Counted from the stretch's first letter, positions 1 through 7,819 are shown. The stretch is DNA of 15,160 nt from Eubacterium sp. (GCA_020859645.1 JAJBVU010000140.1:1-15160), one strand, 5' to 3'. The notes: generated by a model not told the origin, from the letters alone. A program made the numbers and translations.

Positions 1-13
1 TTTCTATTCTTTG

Positions 14-22
14 TGATAAAAT
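14..22 (+). promoter_or_regulatory. Partial promoter (extended -10) for the VWA/MoxR operon
   Basis: TAAAAT lies at 17-22, one mismatch from the TATAAT consensus. It is preceded by TG at 14-15 with one intervening base, which is the extended -10 pattern. A -35 element at the usual distance would fall before base 1, so only half of the promoter is visible. Transcription would start near 29, giving a leader of about 40 bases to the ATG at 70. This is an inference from one box in AT-rich sequence. Confidence 0.4.
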
Positions 23-56
23 GATAATGGAGTTATGTGCAGATAAAAAATAAAAC

Positions 57-62
57 AGAGGT
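57..62 (+). promoter_or_regulatory. Ribosome binding site that sets the VWA gene start at 70
   Basis: AGAGGT ends seven bases before the ATG at 70, a good Shine-Dalgarno position. The longer in-frame GTG at 37 would add 11 residues. It has a GGAG only four bases upstream and would lie within about 10 bases of the predicted transcript end, so the ATG at 70 is preferred. Confidence 0.6.
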
Positions 63-69
63 CGGGCTT

Positions 70-1443
70 ATGACAAACCGTGAAGAAAAAACTCAAAAAA
101 TCGCTAAAATGATAATCGAAAACGCCAGGGGTTCTCTCTATACCTCAATGCGTTATCTTGACCTTGCTATTTTCGCTCTGACCCCCGAGCCCGATGAAAG
201 CATTGACCCCTGCGGAACAGACGGCAGCCGCTTTTTCTATAACCCTGCCGCCTTGACCGACCGCTATTTGAGACTTCCCAAGGAAATCAACAGAGACCTT
301 CTCCACTCGATTTTTCACTGCCTTTTCCGCCACCTGTGGAACTGCAAAAAATATTCCGATGAGGATCAAATTTACTGGGATATATCAACGGACATAGCTG
401 TGGAATATATCATAGACTCCCTTGACGTTTCGGCTATCCCCTCAATTGTTTCACGCTACCGCACATATATCTACAAGCGGCTTTCTTTGGAAATGGAAAT
501 TCTTACGGCAGAGGGTATTTTCAAGTCTCTGAAGCAGTGGGACATTTCCGACAGCGACTTTAAAATTATGTATAAGTCCTTCCGAACCGATGACCACGGC
601 TATTGGCAGAGACCCCAAGGCAGTGAAAAAACACCGCCCCCTCAGTCAAACCCCAACAGCGACGGCAGCGACAATCCCCCTGAAGGCATTGCCAACGCCA
701 CCAAAGAGACAGACAACAATAACAAATGGGAGGACATAAGCCGCCGCACCGCCCATCAGGCTGAACAGCTGAACCAAACAGCAGGCGACGGTGAAAACGA
801 CCTTGTTATAAGCCTAAAGGCAGCAAACCGCCGCCGACACGATTATAAAAGCTTTTTACAGAAGTTTGCCGTTTACGGAGAGGAAGCCAAGCCCGACCCG
901 GATTCTTATGACTTAGCTTTTTACACCTACGGTATGGAGCTTTACGGAAATATGCCTATAATCGAGCCTTTGGAATATAAGGAGACAAAAAAGGTTTCCG
1001 ACTTTATTATAGTTTTGGATACCTCAGCCTCCTGTGAGGGAGACGCCATTCAGGCGTTTTTAAACCAAACCTTCTCTATTCTGAAGCTTCGTGACAGCTT
1101 CTTCAACAAAACGAAAATTCATATTATACAGTGCGACAACAGGGTCAGAAGCGACACATTAATAGAAACATCCGCAGACCTTGAAAAATATTTTAAAGAA
1201 ACGGAGCTTAAGGGCTTCGGGGGAACGGACTTCCGACCTGCCTTTGAATACGTTGAGGAAATAAGGAAAACACTGACGAACCTTAAGGGCTTGATTTACT
1301 TTACGGACGGCGAGGGAACCTTCCCCTCTTCACCGCCTGATTATGACACAGCCTTTGTTTTCCTAAAGGAGCACTATCACGACCCCAAGGTTCCCCCATG
1401 GGCAATAAAACTTATTCTTGATAAAGAGGAGCTTATGAAATGA
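70..1443 (+). CDS. Metallopeptidase-like plus VWA-like domain protein (DUF2201 family)
   Basis: This 457-residue cytosolic protein has two parts. The N-terminal part resembles the putative metallopeptidase domain (DUF2201_N). Its zinc-site region reads H79-S-I-F-H83-C-L-F-R-H88, so the HxxxH spacing and a third His remain, but the Glu expected in HExxH is a Ser. Residues about 180-250 are a low-complexity linker rich in Pro, Asn, Ser and Asp. The C-terminal VWA-like domain keeps the MIDAS metal site: D317-T-S-A-S321, T386 in GGTDF, and T412-D-G-E-G. Members of this family are usually encoded beside a MoxR-type ATPase, as here, where the next gene overlaps this stop (ATGA). By analogy with other MoxR-VWA pairs it should be the VWA partner that contacts the substrate or the ATPase ring. 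There is no signal peptide or membrane segment. The family is clear; its target is not. Confidence 0.88.
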   Translation: MTNREEKTQKIAKMIIENARGSLYTSMRYLDLAIFALTPEPDESIDPCGTDGSRFFYNPAALTDRYLRLPKEINRDLLHSIFHCLFRHLWNCKKYSDEDQIYWDISTDIAVEYIIDSLDVSAIPSIVSRYRTYIYKRLSLEMEILTAEGIFKSLKQWDISDSDFKIMYKSFRTDDHGYWQRPQGSEKTPPPQSNPNSDGSDNPPEGIANATKETDNNNKWEDISRRTAHQAEQLNQTAGDGENDLVISLKAANRRRHDYKSFLQKFAVYGEEAKPDPDSYDLAFYTYGMELYGNMPIIEPLEYKETKKVSDFIIVLDTSASCEGDAIQAFLNQTFSILKLRDSFFNKTKIHIIQCDNRVRSDTLIETSADLEKYFKETELKGFGGTDFRPAFEYVEEIRKTLTNLKGLIYFTDGEGTFPSSPPDYDTAFVFLKEHYHDPKVPPWAIKLILDKEELMK

Positions 1444-2921
1444 ATATAGCCGATGCAAAAAACGAAATCAAAAACACTATAAAAGCATATTTAAAAAAGG
1501 ACAAATTCGGCGCTTACGCCATACCTCTCCGCTCACAAAGACCCATTCTTCTTATGGGCGCACCGGGCATAGGCAAAACCGCCCTTATGGAGCAGATTGC
1601 CAAAGAAATGAATTTGAACCTTGTTTCATATTCAATTACGCACCACACCCGTCAGTCCGCTTTGGGTTTGCCCTTTATTACGGAGCAGAGCGGAAAGTCC
1701 GTTACAAACTACACAATGAGTGAAATTATTGCGGAAATTTATGAAAGCATTGACCGCAAGGGCATTTCGGAGGGCATTCTCTTTTTAGACGAAATAAACT
1801 GCGTTTCGGAGACCCTTGCCCCGGCTCTTCTGAGATTTCTTCAGTATAAAACCTTCGGCACCCATAAAATTCCCGACGGCTTTGTTATTATTGCCGCAGG
1901 AAATCCGCCGGAATATAACCGCTCTGTTAAGGAGTTTGACATTGTTACATTAGACCGTCTTAAAAAGATAGACATTGACCCCAGTCTTGACACATGGCTT
2001 GACTACGCCAGAAACGAAGGTGTTCACGGCAGTATAATTTCCTATTTAAGCCTTAAAAAGGACAGCTTCTATAAAATAGAAAACACTCCCGAGGGGCTTT
2101 CCATAGCCACAGCAAGAGGGTGGGAGGATCTTTCTCATATTATAAAAGCCTATGAGGGGGAAGGCTTCCCCTTGACCTATGATGAGGTTAAAGCCTATAT
2201 TCAAGACAGCGAAACCGCTAAGGACTTTCTTATTTTCTATGAGCTTTATAAAAAGTATGAAAATGACTACCGCATAGGCGAGGTTTTAAAGGGTAATGTA
2301 GACGAGGGCAGCGCACGCCGCATAGGCTACGGCGCATTTGACGAAAAAATAAGCATTATAGGGCTTTTAAACTCCGGACTTTCCTCTTATTTTAAGGATT
2401 ACTGCATTGAGGACACCTACACACAGGAGCTTTTCTCGGCTCTTAAGCGTCTCAAGGCTCTTTTGCAGACAGAAAGCCTGCCTGACGTGCCTGACGCCCT
2501 TGAAGCCGTAATTTCAGACCGCAGAGAAGCCCTTAACCGCCAAAGAGCGGCTGAGCTTATATCCCCGGAGGAGGAAGCTCTTGCTGTCAGAGAAATAGAC
2601 GCCCTCACTGACTATAAGGCTCTCTCAAGCTTTGAGGAAATAAAAGAAGCCTTTTCAAAACAGGTGGAAGAGCGTGAAAACAAGGCTCTTTCGGCTAAAA
2701 CAGCCGTTGAATCCGCCTTTAAATTTATAGATATAGCCTTCGGAAAGTCTCAGGAGACAGTGCTTTTTATAACCTCTCTCAATATGGATAAAAACGCCTG
2801 CCGTTTTTTGGAGGATAACCCCGTTGAAGCCTATATTAAATATAACAGGGAGCTGCTTTTTGAAGAAAAGGAAAAAACAATTAAGCGTGAAATTGAGGAG
2901 CTTCAGTTCATTTTTGATTAA
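1440..2921 (+). CDS. MoxR-type AAA+ ATPase with long C-terminal extension
   Basis: This 493-residue protein is an ATP-dependent remodelling ATPase, expected to form a ring. Walker A is G40-A-P-G-I-G-K-T47. Walker B is LFLDE with D117 and E118. Sensor 1 is N155 in AAGNPP. A conserved LDRL segment follows, and an ATARGWEDL lid motif lies near residue 225. The stretch from the Walker A to the lid matches the MoxR branch, which typically has about 300-350 residues. Here another 150 or so residues follow (about 340-493). They are charged, Glu/Lys/Ala-rich and probably helical or coiled coil. The ATG overlaps the stop of the VWA gene by four bases, so the two are very likely translationally coupled and made in fixed ratio. 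By family knowledge the pair remodels or activates a protein substrate, as in RavA-ViaA or Mg-chelatase BchI-BchD. No substrate can be named. Confidence 0.88.
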   Translation: MNIADAKNEIKNTIKAYLKKDKFGAYAIPLRSQRPILLMGAPGIGKTALMEQIAKEMNLNLVSYSITHHTRQSALGLPFITEQSGKSVTNYTMSEIIAEIYESIDRKGISEGILFLDEINCVSETLAPALLRFLQYKTFGTHKIPDGFVIIAAGNPPEYNRSVKEFDIVTLDRLKKIDIDPSLDTWLDYARNEGVHGSIISYLSLKKDSFYKIENTPEGLSIATARGWEDLSHIIKAYEGEGFPLTYDEVKAYIQDSETAKDFLIFYELYKKYENDYRIGEVLKGNVDEGSARRIGYGAFDEKISIIGLLNSGLSSYFKDYCIEDTYTQELFSALKRLKALLQTESLPDVPDALEAVISDRREALNRQRAAELISPEEEALAVREIDALTDYKALSSFEEIKEAFSKQVEERENKALSAKTAVESAFKFIDIAFGKSQETVLFITSLNMDKNACRFLEDNPVEAYIKYNRELLFEEKEKTIKREIEELQFIFD

Positions 2922-2933
2922 GGAAATGATAAT

Positions 2934-3818
2934 ATGCCACAGATAAATTATTACGGAACGGATTTAACCTATGAAATTAAAAACGGAAAAGCCCATATAA
3001 CCGAAACCAAAGGGGGCAAGGGCAAGATTCTTCTGCCCGACAGCTTAGAGGGCTGCCCTGTTACTGTCTTAAGCCGCTACAGCTTAAGCAACCTGAGAGA
3101 AGCAAGGGAAATCGTCTTGCCCGAGGGCTTAGAGGTTATAGAAAGCCTTGCCTTTTATAATGACAGAGGGCTTTTAATCCTAAATCTTCCAAAAACCCTT
3201 TACAGAATAGGCGGCGATGCCTTTAAAAATTGCGACGGAATAAAGGAAGTTACAATAGGCTCGCCTTCACTTCTGAGATATGTTCTCGATGAACTTACTC
3301 AGGAAATTATCGTAAACTATAAGGAAGGCGAAAAAACTGTGTGGCGGCTGCTGTTTCCCATACACGCCGAAAGCTTTTCAGAGGACGTCCCCGGAAGAGC
3401 CTTTCACCGTACATTTACAGGACCCGGCTATACCTATCGAAAAGAATGCGGCACGAGAACCCCGAGCCTTAAGCGCTATGACTCTCTTTTTAAACGTGCC
3501 TTAGAGGAAGAAACGGAAGAAACTCTCAGTACTCTTGCCGCCTGCCGTCTCCTTTGTCCCTTTGACCTTGAGGACGCAGCCAAAGCCGAATATGAAGGCT
3601 ACCTCAGGGAACACGCCGAAAAGGCGGCAAAAGCCTTTATAGAAAAAAACAATCTTTCAGCCCTTTATTATATGACAGAAAATAAGCTCATAGACCGGGC
3701 TTCAGCCGATAATATAACGGAATACGCAAGAAAGCGGAACGCCGCCGATGTTCTTGCCGCACTTATGGATTATAAGCTTAAAAATTTCACCTCTTCAAAA
3801 AAGACTTTTGAATTGTGA
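2934..3818 (+). CDS. Cytosolic leucine-rich-repeat (BspA/LRR_5-like) protein
   Basis: This 294-residue protein has no signal peptide, unlike most BspA-type LRR proteins, which are surface exposed. Residues about 30-105 hold two to three LRR_5-like units: ILLPDSLEGCPVTVLS, IVLPEGLEVIESLAF and LNLPKTLYRIGGDAFKNC. The rest is different. A middle segment (about 110-175) carries an AFHRTFTGPGYTYR stretch. The C-terminal half is helical, with an ankyrin-like ending (ADVLAALMDYKLKNF). AAGGA at 2920-2924 overlaps the stop of the ATPase gene and sits nine bases before this ATG, so it is the third gene of the operon. Its position suggests an adapter or substrate of the MoxR/VWA pair, but that is inference from context. 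The LRR call is firm; the C-terminal half is not assigned to a named family. Confidence 0.75.
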   Translation: MPQINYYGTDLTYEIKNGKAHITETKGGKGKILLPDSLEGCPVTVLSRYSLSNLREAREIVLPEGLEVIESLAFYNDRGLLILNLPKTLYRIGGDAFKNCDGIKEVTIGSPSLLRYVLDELTQEIIVNYKEGEKTVWRLLFPIHAESFSEDVPGRAFHRTFTGPGYTYRKECGTRTPSLKRYDSLFKRALEEETEETLSTLAACRLLCPFDLEDAAKAEYEGYLREHAEKAAKAFIEKNNLSALYYMTENKLIDRASADNITEYARKRNAADVLAALMDYKLKNFTSSKKTFEL

Positions 3819-3857
3819 TGAAGAAAAACAAGTTTTACGAAGGAGTAAAAAATTAAA

Positions 3858-4373
3858 ATGAAACTCAATATAAAATATATATTTTTATCAGTTCTCTCAG
3901 CAGCCTTTTTGCTGACTGCCTGCGGAAGCGAACCCCAGCAAACCGAAACGGACACTCAATCTGAAGCGGAAGCAGCCGCCGAAACAGCCCTTTCAAGCGG
4001 CGACTTATACACAAGCCTTACAGAAAGCGGACTTTTCTCAGAGCTTACCCCCTTAGACGGCGATTATATGCTTAACATTTTCGGAACGGACACCTCCGCC
4101 TACACAGACTACGCCGCCGGTGAAGCCTTAGACGTTATGAACGCCGACACAATCGTTATTTTCAACACCGACAGCGATGACCTTGCCGCTGATGCAGCCG
4201 AAAAGCTTGAGGTTTACAAGCAGAGAAAAATCGACGAGCTGACAGACTATAACCCATCACAGCTTCCCAAAACTGAAGCCGCAGAGGTTAAAACAAATGG
4301 CTCATTTACATATTTGTTAATTTGCGATGATACAGACGCAGCTGAAGAGCTTTTGGAAGGATTTATTAAATAA
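3858..4373 (+). CDS. DUF4358-type lipoprotein
   Basis: This is a 171-residue exported lipoprotein. The signal peptide is a short basic start, a hydrophobic core and the lipobox L19-T20-A21-C22. After cleavage, C22 would be lipidated and anchor the protein to the outer face of the membrane. Residues about 25-47 are a Glu/Thr/Ala-rich tether. The remainder resembles DUF4358, with the features LYTSLTESGLFSELTPLDG, the AADTIVIF-like strand MNADTIVIFNT, and a helix ending at VYKQRKIDELTDY. DUF4358 proteins commonly sit next to MBOAT and DHHW genes in clostridia, matching this location. Their biochemical role is not known; an accessory role in surface acylation is inferred. AAGGAG at 3840-3845 is the ribosome site, with slightly long 12-base spacing. 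The stop codon overlaps the next ATG (TAATG). Confidence 0.75.
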   Translation: MKLNIKYIFLSVLSAAFLLTACGSEPQQTETDTQSEAEAAAETALSSGDLYTSLTESGLFSELTPLDGDYMLNIFGTDTSAYTDYAAGEALDVMNADTIVIFNTDSDDLAADAAEKLEVYKQRKIDELTDYNPSQLPKTEAAEVKTNGSFTYLLICDDTDAAEELLEGFIK

Positions 4374-5791
4374 TGGTATTTTCAAGTCTTGAATTTCTCT
4401 TTTTCTTCCTTCCTCTGTTTCTGCTTATATATTACGCCGTACTCTTTAAGCTTAAAAACGTTGTTTTGCTTATTGCAAGCCTAATTTTTTACGCATGGGG
4501 CGAGCCTGTATATATTCTTCTGCTGATTTTAGTATCCCTTTCCGGATATTTATCCGGCAGACTGACAGAGCATTTTAAGGGCAGAAACACCCCGAAACGC
4601 CTTGTTCTGATTGTATCAATAATAATAGACTTAGGTGTTTTGGGATTCTTTAAATATTCCTCTCTTATAGCCGATACATTCATGGCTTTGACGGGGCTTT
4701 CCTTAAGCTTTACCGCCCCCTCTCTGCCCATAGGCATAAGCTTCTATACCTTTCAGACAATCAGCTATACCGCAGATGTTTACAGAGGGGATATTAAGGC
4801 GGAAAGGTCTTTCCCTACATTTCTGACCTACATAGCTATGTTTCCTCAGCTTATAGCCGGACCTATAGTCCGCTATTCTCTTATAGAAAAGGAGCTTCAC
4901 AGTCGAAAAATAGACAAGGGCAATATAAAAACAGGCTTAATCCGCTTTTCAAACGGTCTTTTTAAAAAGGTGCTTATTGCGGACAGCTTAGGCTCACTTT
5001 GGGCAGTTATAAAAGCCGCTTCCCCGGCTTCTCTGTCAGCTCTTAACGCCTGGCTCGGCATAACGGCTTTTACCCTGCAGCTTTATTTCGACTTTTCAGC
5101 CTATGCCGATATGGCAGTGGGCTTAGGCAGTCTTATGGGCTTTCACTATAACGAAAACTTTAACTACCCCCTTGTGTCAAAGTCCATAACGGAGTTTTGG
5201 CACAGGTGGCATATGTCTTTGTCCCAGTGGTTTCGTGATTATGTTTACATACCCTTGGGAGGCAGCCGAAAAGGCACCTTCCGTCATATAGTCAACCTTC
5301 TCATTGTGTGGGCATTAACGGGCATATGGCACGGCGCAGGCTATAACTTTCTCATTTGGGGCTTATATTACGGCATTATTTTGATATTTGAAAAATTCAT
5401 ATGGAAAAAGGCTCTGGATAAGCTTCCGGCTGTTTTAAGGCACATTTACAGCCTGTTTATAATAATTTTGGGCTTCGGTATATTCGACCTTGACTCGCCT
5501 GACCGGTTTGTGCCTTATTTTAAAGCCCTTTTCCTTATGGCGGATAACCCTCTGTGGGACAAAAGCTTCCTGTATAATATAATCAACTTTAAAACTGTGC
5601 TGATTATAGCCTTGCTGCTTTCAGCCCCGGTCTACCCCTTTATAACAAAAAAGCTTGAAAAGGTCACGTCTCAAAGGCTTAAAGCAGCCCTGAGCCTGTT
5701 ATCTATACTTTTGCGTCTCATTCTCTTTGTGCTTGCCGCAGCCGCCCTTGTTTCAAACTCCTATAGTCCTTTTCTTTACTTCCGCTTCTAA
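4373..5791 (+). CDS. MBOAT-family membrane O-acyltransferase (DltB/AlgI-like)
   Basis: This 472-residue polytopic membrane protein, with roughly ten or more hydrophobic segments, should take an acyl group (usually acetyl from a cytosolic donor) and pass it across the membrane to an extracellular carrier or polymer. Diagnostic MBOAT/AlgI motifs are all present: PIGISFYTFQTISY near residue 122, MFPQLIAGPIVRY near 160, F275-W-H-R-W-H280-MSLSQWFRDYVYIPLGG, and G317-I-W-H320-G-A-G, which carries the invariant catalytic His. The length is typical of AlgI/PatA relatives. The start overlaps the DUF4358 stop by one base, so translation is coupled. The DHHW and GDSL genes downstream resemble the periplasmic partners of AlgI- and PatA-type systems. 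DltB is less likely because dltA and dltC are not nearby. The polymer acylated cannot be read from the sequence. Confidence 0.92.
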   Translation: MVFSSLEFLFFFLPLFLLIYYAVLFKLKNVVLLIASLIFYAWGEPVYILLLILVSLSGYLSGRLTEHFKGRNTPKRLVLIVSIIIDLGVLGFFKYSSLIADTFMALTGLSLSFTAPSLPIGISFYTFQTISYTADVYRGDIKAERSFPTFLTYIAMFPQLIAGPIVRYSLIEKELHSRKIDKGNIKTGLIRFSNGLFKKVLIADSLGSLWAVIKAASPASLSALNAWLGITAFTLQLYFDFSAYADMAVGLGSLMGFHYNENFNYPLVSKSITEFWHRWHMSLSQWFRDYVYIPLGGSRKGTFRHIVNLLIVWALTGIWHGAGYNFLIWGLYYGIILIFEKFIWKKALDKLPAVLRHIYSLFIIILGFGIFDLDSPDRFVPYFKALFLMADNPLWDKSFLYNIINFKTVLIIALLLSAPVYPFITKKLEKVTSQRLKAALSLLSILLRLILFVLAAAALVSNSYSPFLYFRF

Positions 5792-5807
5792 AATGTAGAG
5801 GTGCACT

Positions 5808-6908
5808 ATGAAAAAGATATATCTAACCCTTGCCCTGATCTCAATATTATTTTGGCTTGCCTTCGCCCTAACCCCAAAGGGGGTCTTTTCGGAGAACGAA
5901 AACCGTTATCTAGCGTCTTTCCCAAAGCTGAGCCAAAAGACCCTTACAGACGGCTCATTTACAGAGGGCTTAACTGACTTTATAACAGACGGCTTTCCCT
6001 TTCGTGATTTTTTTATGGGGCTTAACACCGCCTATAACAAATACGTGCTTAAGAAAACCGAAATCAACGGTATATATTTTGCCGACGACGATTATTATAT
6101 AGAAAAATACTCCGAGCCTGAAAACACAGAGGAAATATCGGAAAAGCTGAACGCCTTTTTCGAAAAAATTCCAAACACAAAAAGCTTTTTGGCTCTTGCC
6201 CCTACTGCCGTAACAATTTACAACCACAAGCTTCCCCCGTATGCAGAGGAAACCTCTCAGCCCGATGAAATCGCAAAATACTATTCGGAAACGTCAGCGG
6301 TCACTGTTGACCTATGCACACCTCTTTCACAAAACTCAGATAAAAAGCTTTTCTACCGCTTAGACCACCACTGGACAACAGAGGGGGCTTATTACGCCTA
6401 CTTATCCATTGCCGAAAAAATGGGCTTATCTCCTTTGGAAAAATCCCAATGCGGGCTTACAACAGTTACCGAGGACTTCAGAGGAACAATCTTTTCAAAG
6501 CTTAATATGAATAATCTTAAGGGTGAAAGCATAGAAATATTAAAAACGGAATATCCCTTAACCGTATACTATACCGACACAGATACAGCAACGGACACAC
6601 TCTATAACTTAGACTATACAGCCCAAAAGGACAAATATTCTCTGTTTTTGGATAACATCCACCCTCTTACGGAAATCACCTGCCCCGAAGCCGAAACGGA
6701 CAGAACCCTTGCGGTAGTTAAAGACAGCTACGCAAACTGCCTAATACCATTCTTAACGAAGCACTTTCAAAAAATCTATGTATTTGACCCCCGATATTAC
6801 AAGGGCTCAATTTCGGATTTTATAAACGAAAACCAAGTCAGCGACGTTCTGGTTCTTTATAATATGAACACAATTGACAATGACTTAGGCATAAGAGCAA
6901 TATATTAA
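5808..6908 (+). CDS. DHHW-family extracytoplasmic protein (AlgX/AlgJ-like)
   Basis: This 366-residue protein has a single N-terminal hydrophobic segment (about 4-23) that acts as a signal anchor. The rest lies outside the membrane. The family motif D186-H187-H188-W189 appears in LFYRLDHHWTTEGAYYAY. A KDSYAN segment with S307 near the C-terminus matches the Ser block of AlgX/AlgJ-type SGNH-like acetyltransferases, where Asp-His and Ser form the catalytic set. An early ENENRYLASFPK segment is also usual in this family. With the MBOAT gene 16 bases upstream, the probable role is to take the exported acyl group and place it on a surface polysaccharide or teichoic-type polymer. Enzyme activity is inferred from family relatives. 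AGAGGTG at 5797-5803 precedes the ATG by four bases. Confidence 0.88.
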   Translation: MKKIYLTLALISILFWLAFALTPKGVFSENENRYLASFPKLSQKTLTDGSFTEGLTDFITDGFPFRDFFMGLNTAYNKYVLKKTEINGIYFADDDYYIEKYSEPENTEEISEKLNAFFEKIPNTKSFLALAPTAVTIYNHKLPPYAEETSQPDEIAKYYSETSAVTVDLCTPLSQNSDKKLFYRLDHHWTTEGAYYAYLSIAEKMGLSPLEKSQCGLTTVTEDFRGTIFSKLNMNNLKGESIEILKTEYPLTVYYTDTDTATDTLYNLDYTAQKDKYSLFLDNIHPLTEITCPEAETDRTLAVVKDSYANCLIPFLTKHFQKIYVFDPRYYKGSISDFINENQVSDVLVLYNMNTIDNDLGIRAIY

Positions 6909-6914
6909 AAAGGA
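6909..6914 (+). promoter_or_regulatory. Ribosome binding site that favours the GDSL start at 6924
   Basis: AAAGGA directly abuts the first in-frame ATG at 6915, leaving no spacing for initiation there. It is nine bases before the second ATG at 6924, which is optimal. The shorter protein start also gives a compact signal peptide. Confidence 0.6.
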
Positions 6915-6923
6915 ATGAAACCA

Positions 6924-7796
6924 ATGCACCTAAATAAAATTACGGCTTTTATAATTACGGCGGCTATTGTCTGCTTTTCCGCTTTTTCACTAAACGCCGC
7001 AGAACTGCCCCAAGACATAGACACCGCCTTAAGCCTTATAATCAAAACCGCAGTGTATATAGAAGAGGAAGCCCCCAAATCGGAGCCTAAGCCCAACACC
7101 ACCTACGTTCAGGGCTGCCGCTATGCAAAGCCCGTTCCCGACATAGCCGACGATGACACATCTTACGATTACTTCTTCGAAAACTCGGTGTTTTGCGGTG
7201 ACTCACTTATGCAGGGCTTTCAGCTTTATGCCCAATATGTGGGAAACAATTTCTTTAATAACCCCATATTTTTGGCTTCAAAAAGCTTTTCTCTTAAGGA
7301 AGCTTTGCGCCCCGTTACGGAAAGCAGCCGCCACCCCTATTATCAGGGTCAAAAAATGCTTGTTGAAGAAGCCATTGCCGCAGCAAACGCAAAGCGTGCC
7401 TTCCTTCTTTTCGGCACAAATGACATGGTGGGGCTGACACCGGAGGAAACAAAAAAGGAATACAACGACCTTATTTACAGAATACACAAGCTGTCTCCGG
7501 ACACTAAAATATATGTTATAGGTGCAACCTATATTTATTCCTCAGGTCAAAAGCCCGGTTTCACAAACGAAAATCTTCGCCGTTTCAACGATTCTATGTA
7601 TGAATACTGCCAAAGCTTTGACTATCTCGAATTTATAAACATAGGCGACAGGCTTATAGGAGCCGACGACGGACTTAAAGCAGAATACTGCTCTGACAGC
7701 TACGTTCATATGACCATAGAGGGCTACAGAGTATGGACTAAGGTCTTACGTGCCTACGCAAAGGACTTTTTGGAAATCGAAAGCACCTCCGACTGA
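6924..7796 (+). CDS. Secreted SGNH/GDSL-family hydrolase or acyltransferase
   Basis: The 290-residue product begins with a signal peptide (basic start, hydrophobic core, likely cleavage near A25). A disordered, acidic and Pro-rich stretch follows, to about residue 75. The SGNH blocks are visible: block I G92-D93-S94-L with S94 as nucleophile, block III G164-T-N-D167, and a C-terminal block where D258 and H262 lie in CSDSYVHMTIEGY. The catalytic Asp normally stands three residues before the His; here the only nearby Asp is four before. As the last gene of the MBOAT/DHHW cassette it probably removes or transfers acyl groups on the same surface polymer, as PatB- or Ape-like enzymes do. It ends in an intrinsic terminator that overlaps its last codons. 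SGNH membership is well supported; substrate is inference. Confidence 0.85.
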   Translation: MHLNKITAFIITAAIVCFSAFSLNAAELPQDIDTALSLIIKTAVYIEEEAPKSEPKPNTTYVQGCRYAKPVPDIADDDTSYDYFFENSVFCGDSLMQGFQLYAQYVGNNFFNNPIFLASKSFSLKEALRPVTESSRHPYYQGQKMLVEEAIAAANAKRAFLLFGTNDMVGLTPEETKKEYNDLIYRIHKLSPDTKIYVIGATYIYSSGQKPGFTNENLRRFNDSMYEYCQSFDYLEFINIGDRLIGADDGLKAEYCSDSYVHMTIEGYRVWTKVLRAYAKDFLEIESTSD

Positions 7797-7819
7797 TAAA
7801 AAGCCGGAGGTGTTTTTTT
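7784..7819 (+). terminator. Intrinsic terminator of the acylation operon
   Basis: CACCTCCG at 7784-7791 pairs exactly with CGGAGGTG at 7805-7812 around a 13-base loop, and seven T residues follow at 7813-7819. The left arm lies in the final codons of the GDSL gene and the loop contains its TGA. On the - strand the same hairpin comes just after the SDR stop codon. It is followed there only by a weak CTTTCGATTT tail, so it may serve as a weaker terminator in that direction. Confidence 0.88.

Noticed and set aside
3..53. Possible tail of an upstream gene ending at the TAA at 51-53
   Set aside because: An open frame covers these bases, but 51 bases is too short to support a gene. A promoter -10 at 17-22 argues that the region is a leader instead.
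37..69. GTG start adding 11 residues to the VWA protein
   Set aside because: The ATG at 70 has a better placed ribosome site, and the GTG would lie almost at the predicted transcript end.
70..2921. The VWA/MoxR pair as RavA-ViaA, CbbQ-CbbO or a defence system
   Set aside because: The domain layout (metallopeptidase-like plus VWA-like) and lack of nuclease, toxin or carboxylase neighbours do not support any of these specific names.
4373..5791. MBOAT gene as dltB of a D-alanylation operon
   Set aside because: No dltA, dltC or dltD is adjacent. The DHHW and DUF4358 neighbours fit an AlgI-like acylation cassette instead.
7153..7437. Second open frame overlapping the GDSL gene on the + strand
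   Set aside because: It overlaps the SGNH catalytic blocks of the real gene in another phase and has no supporting start signal or domain.
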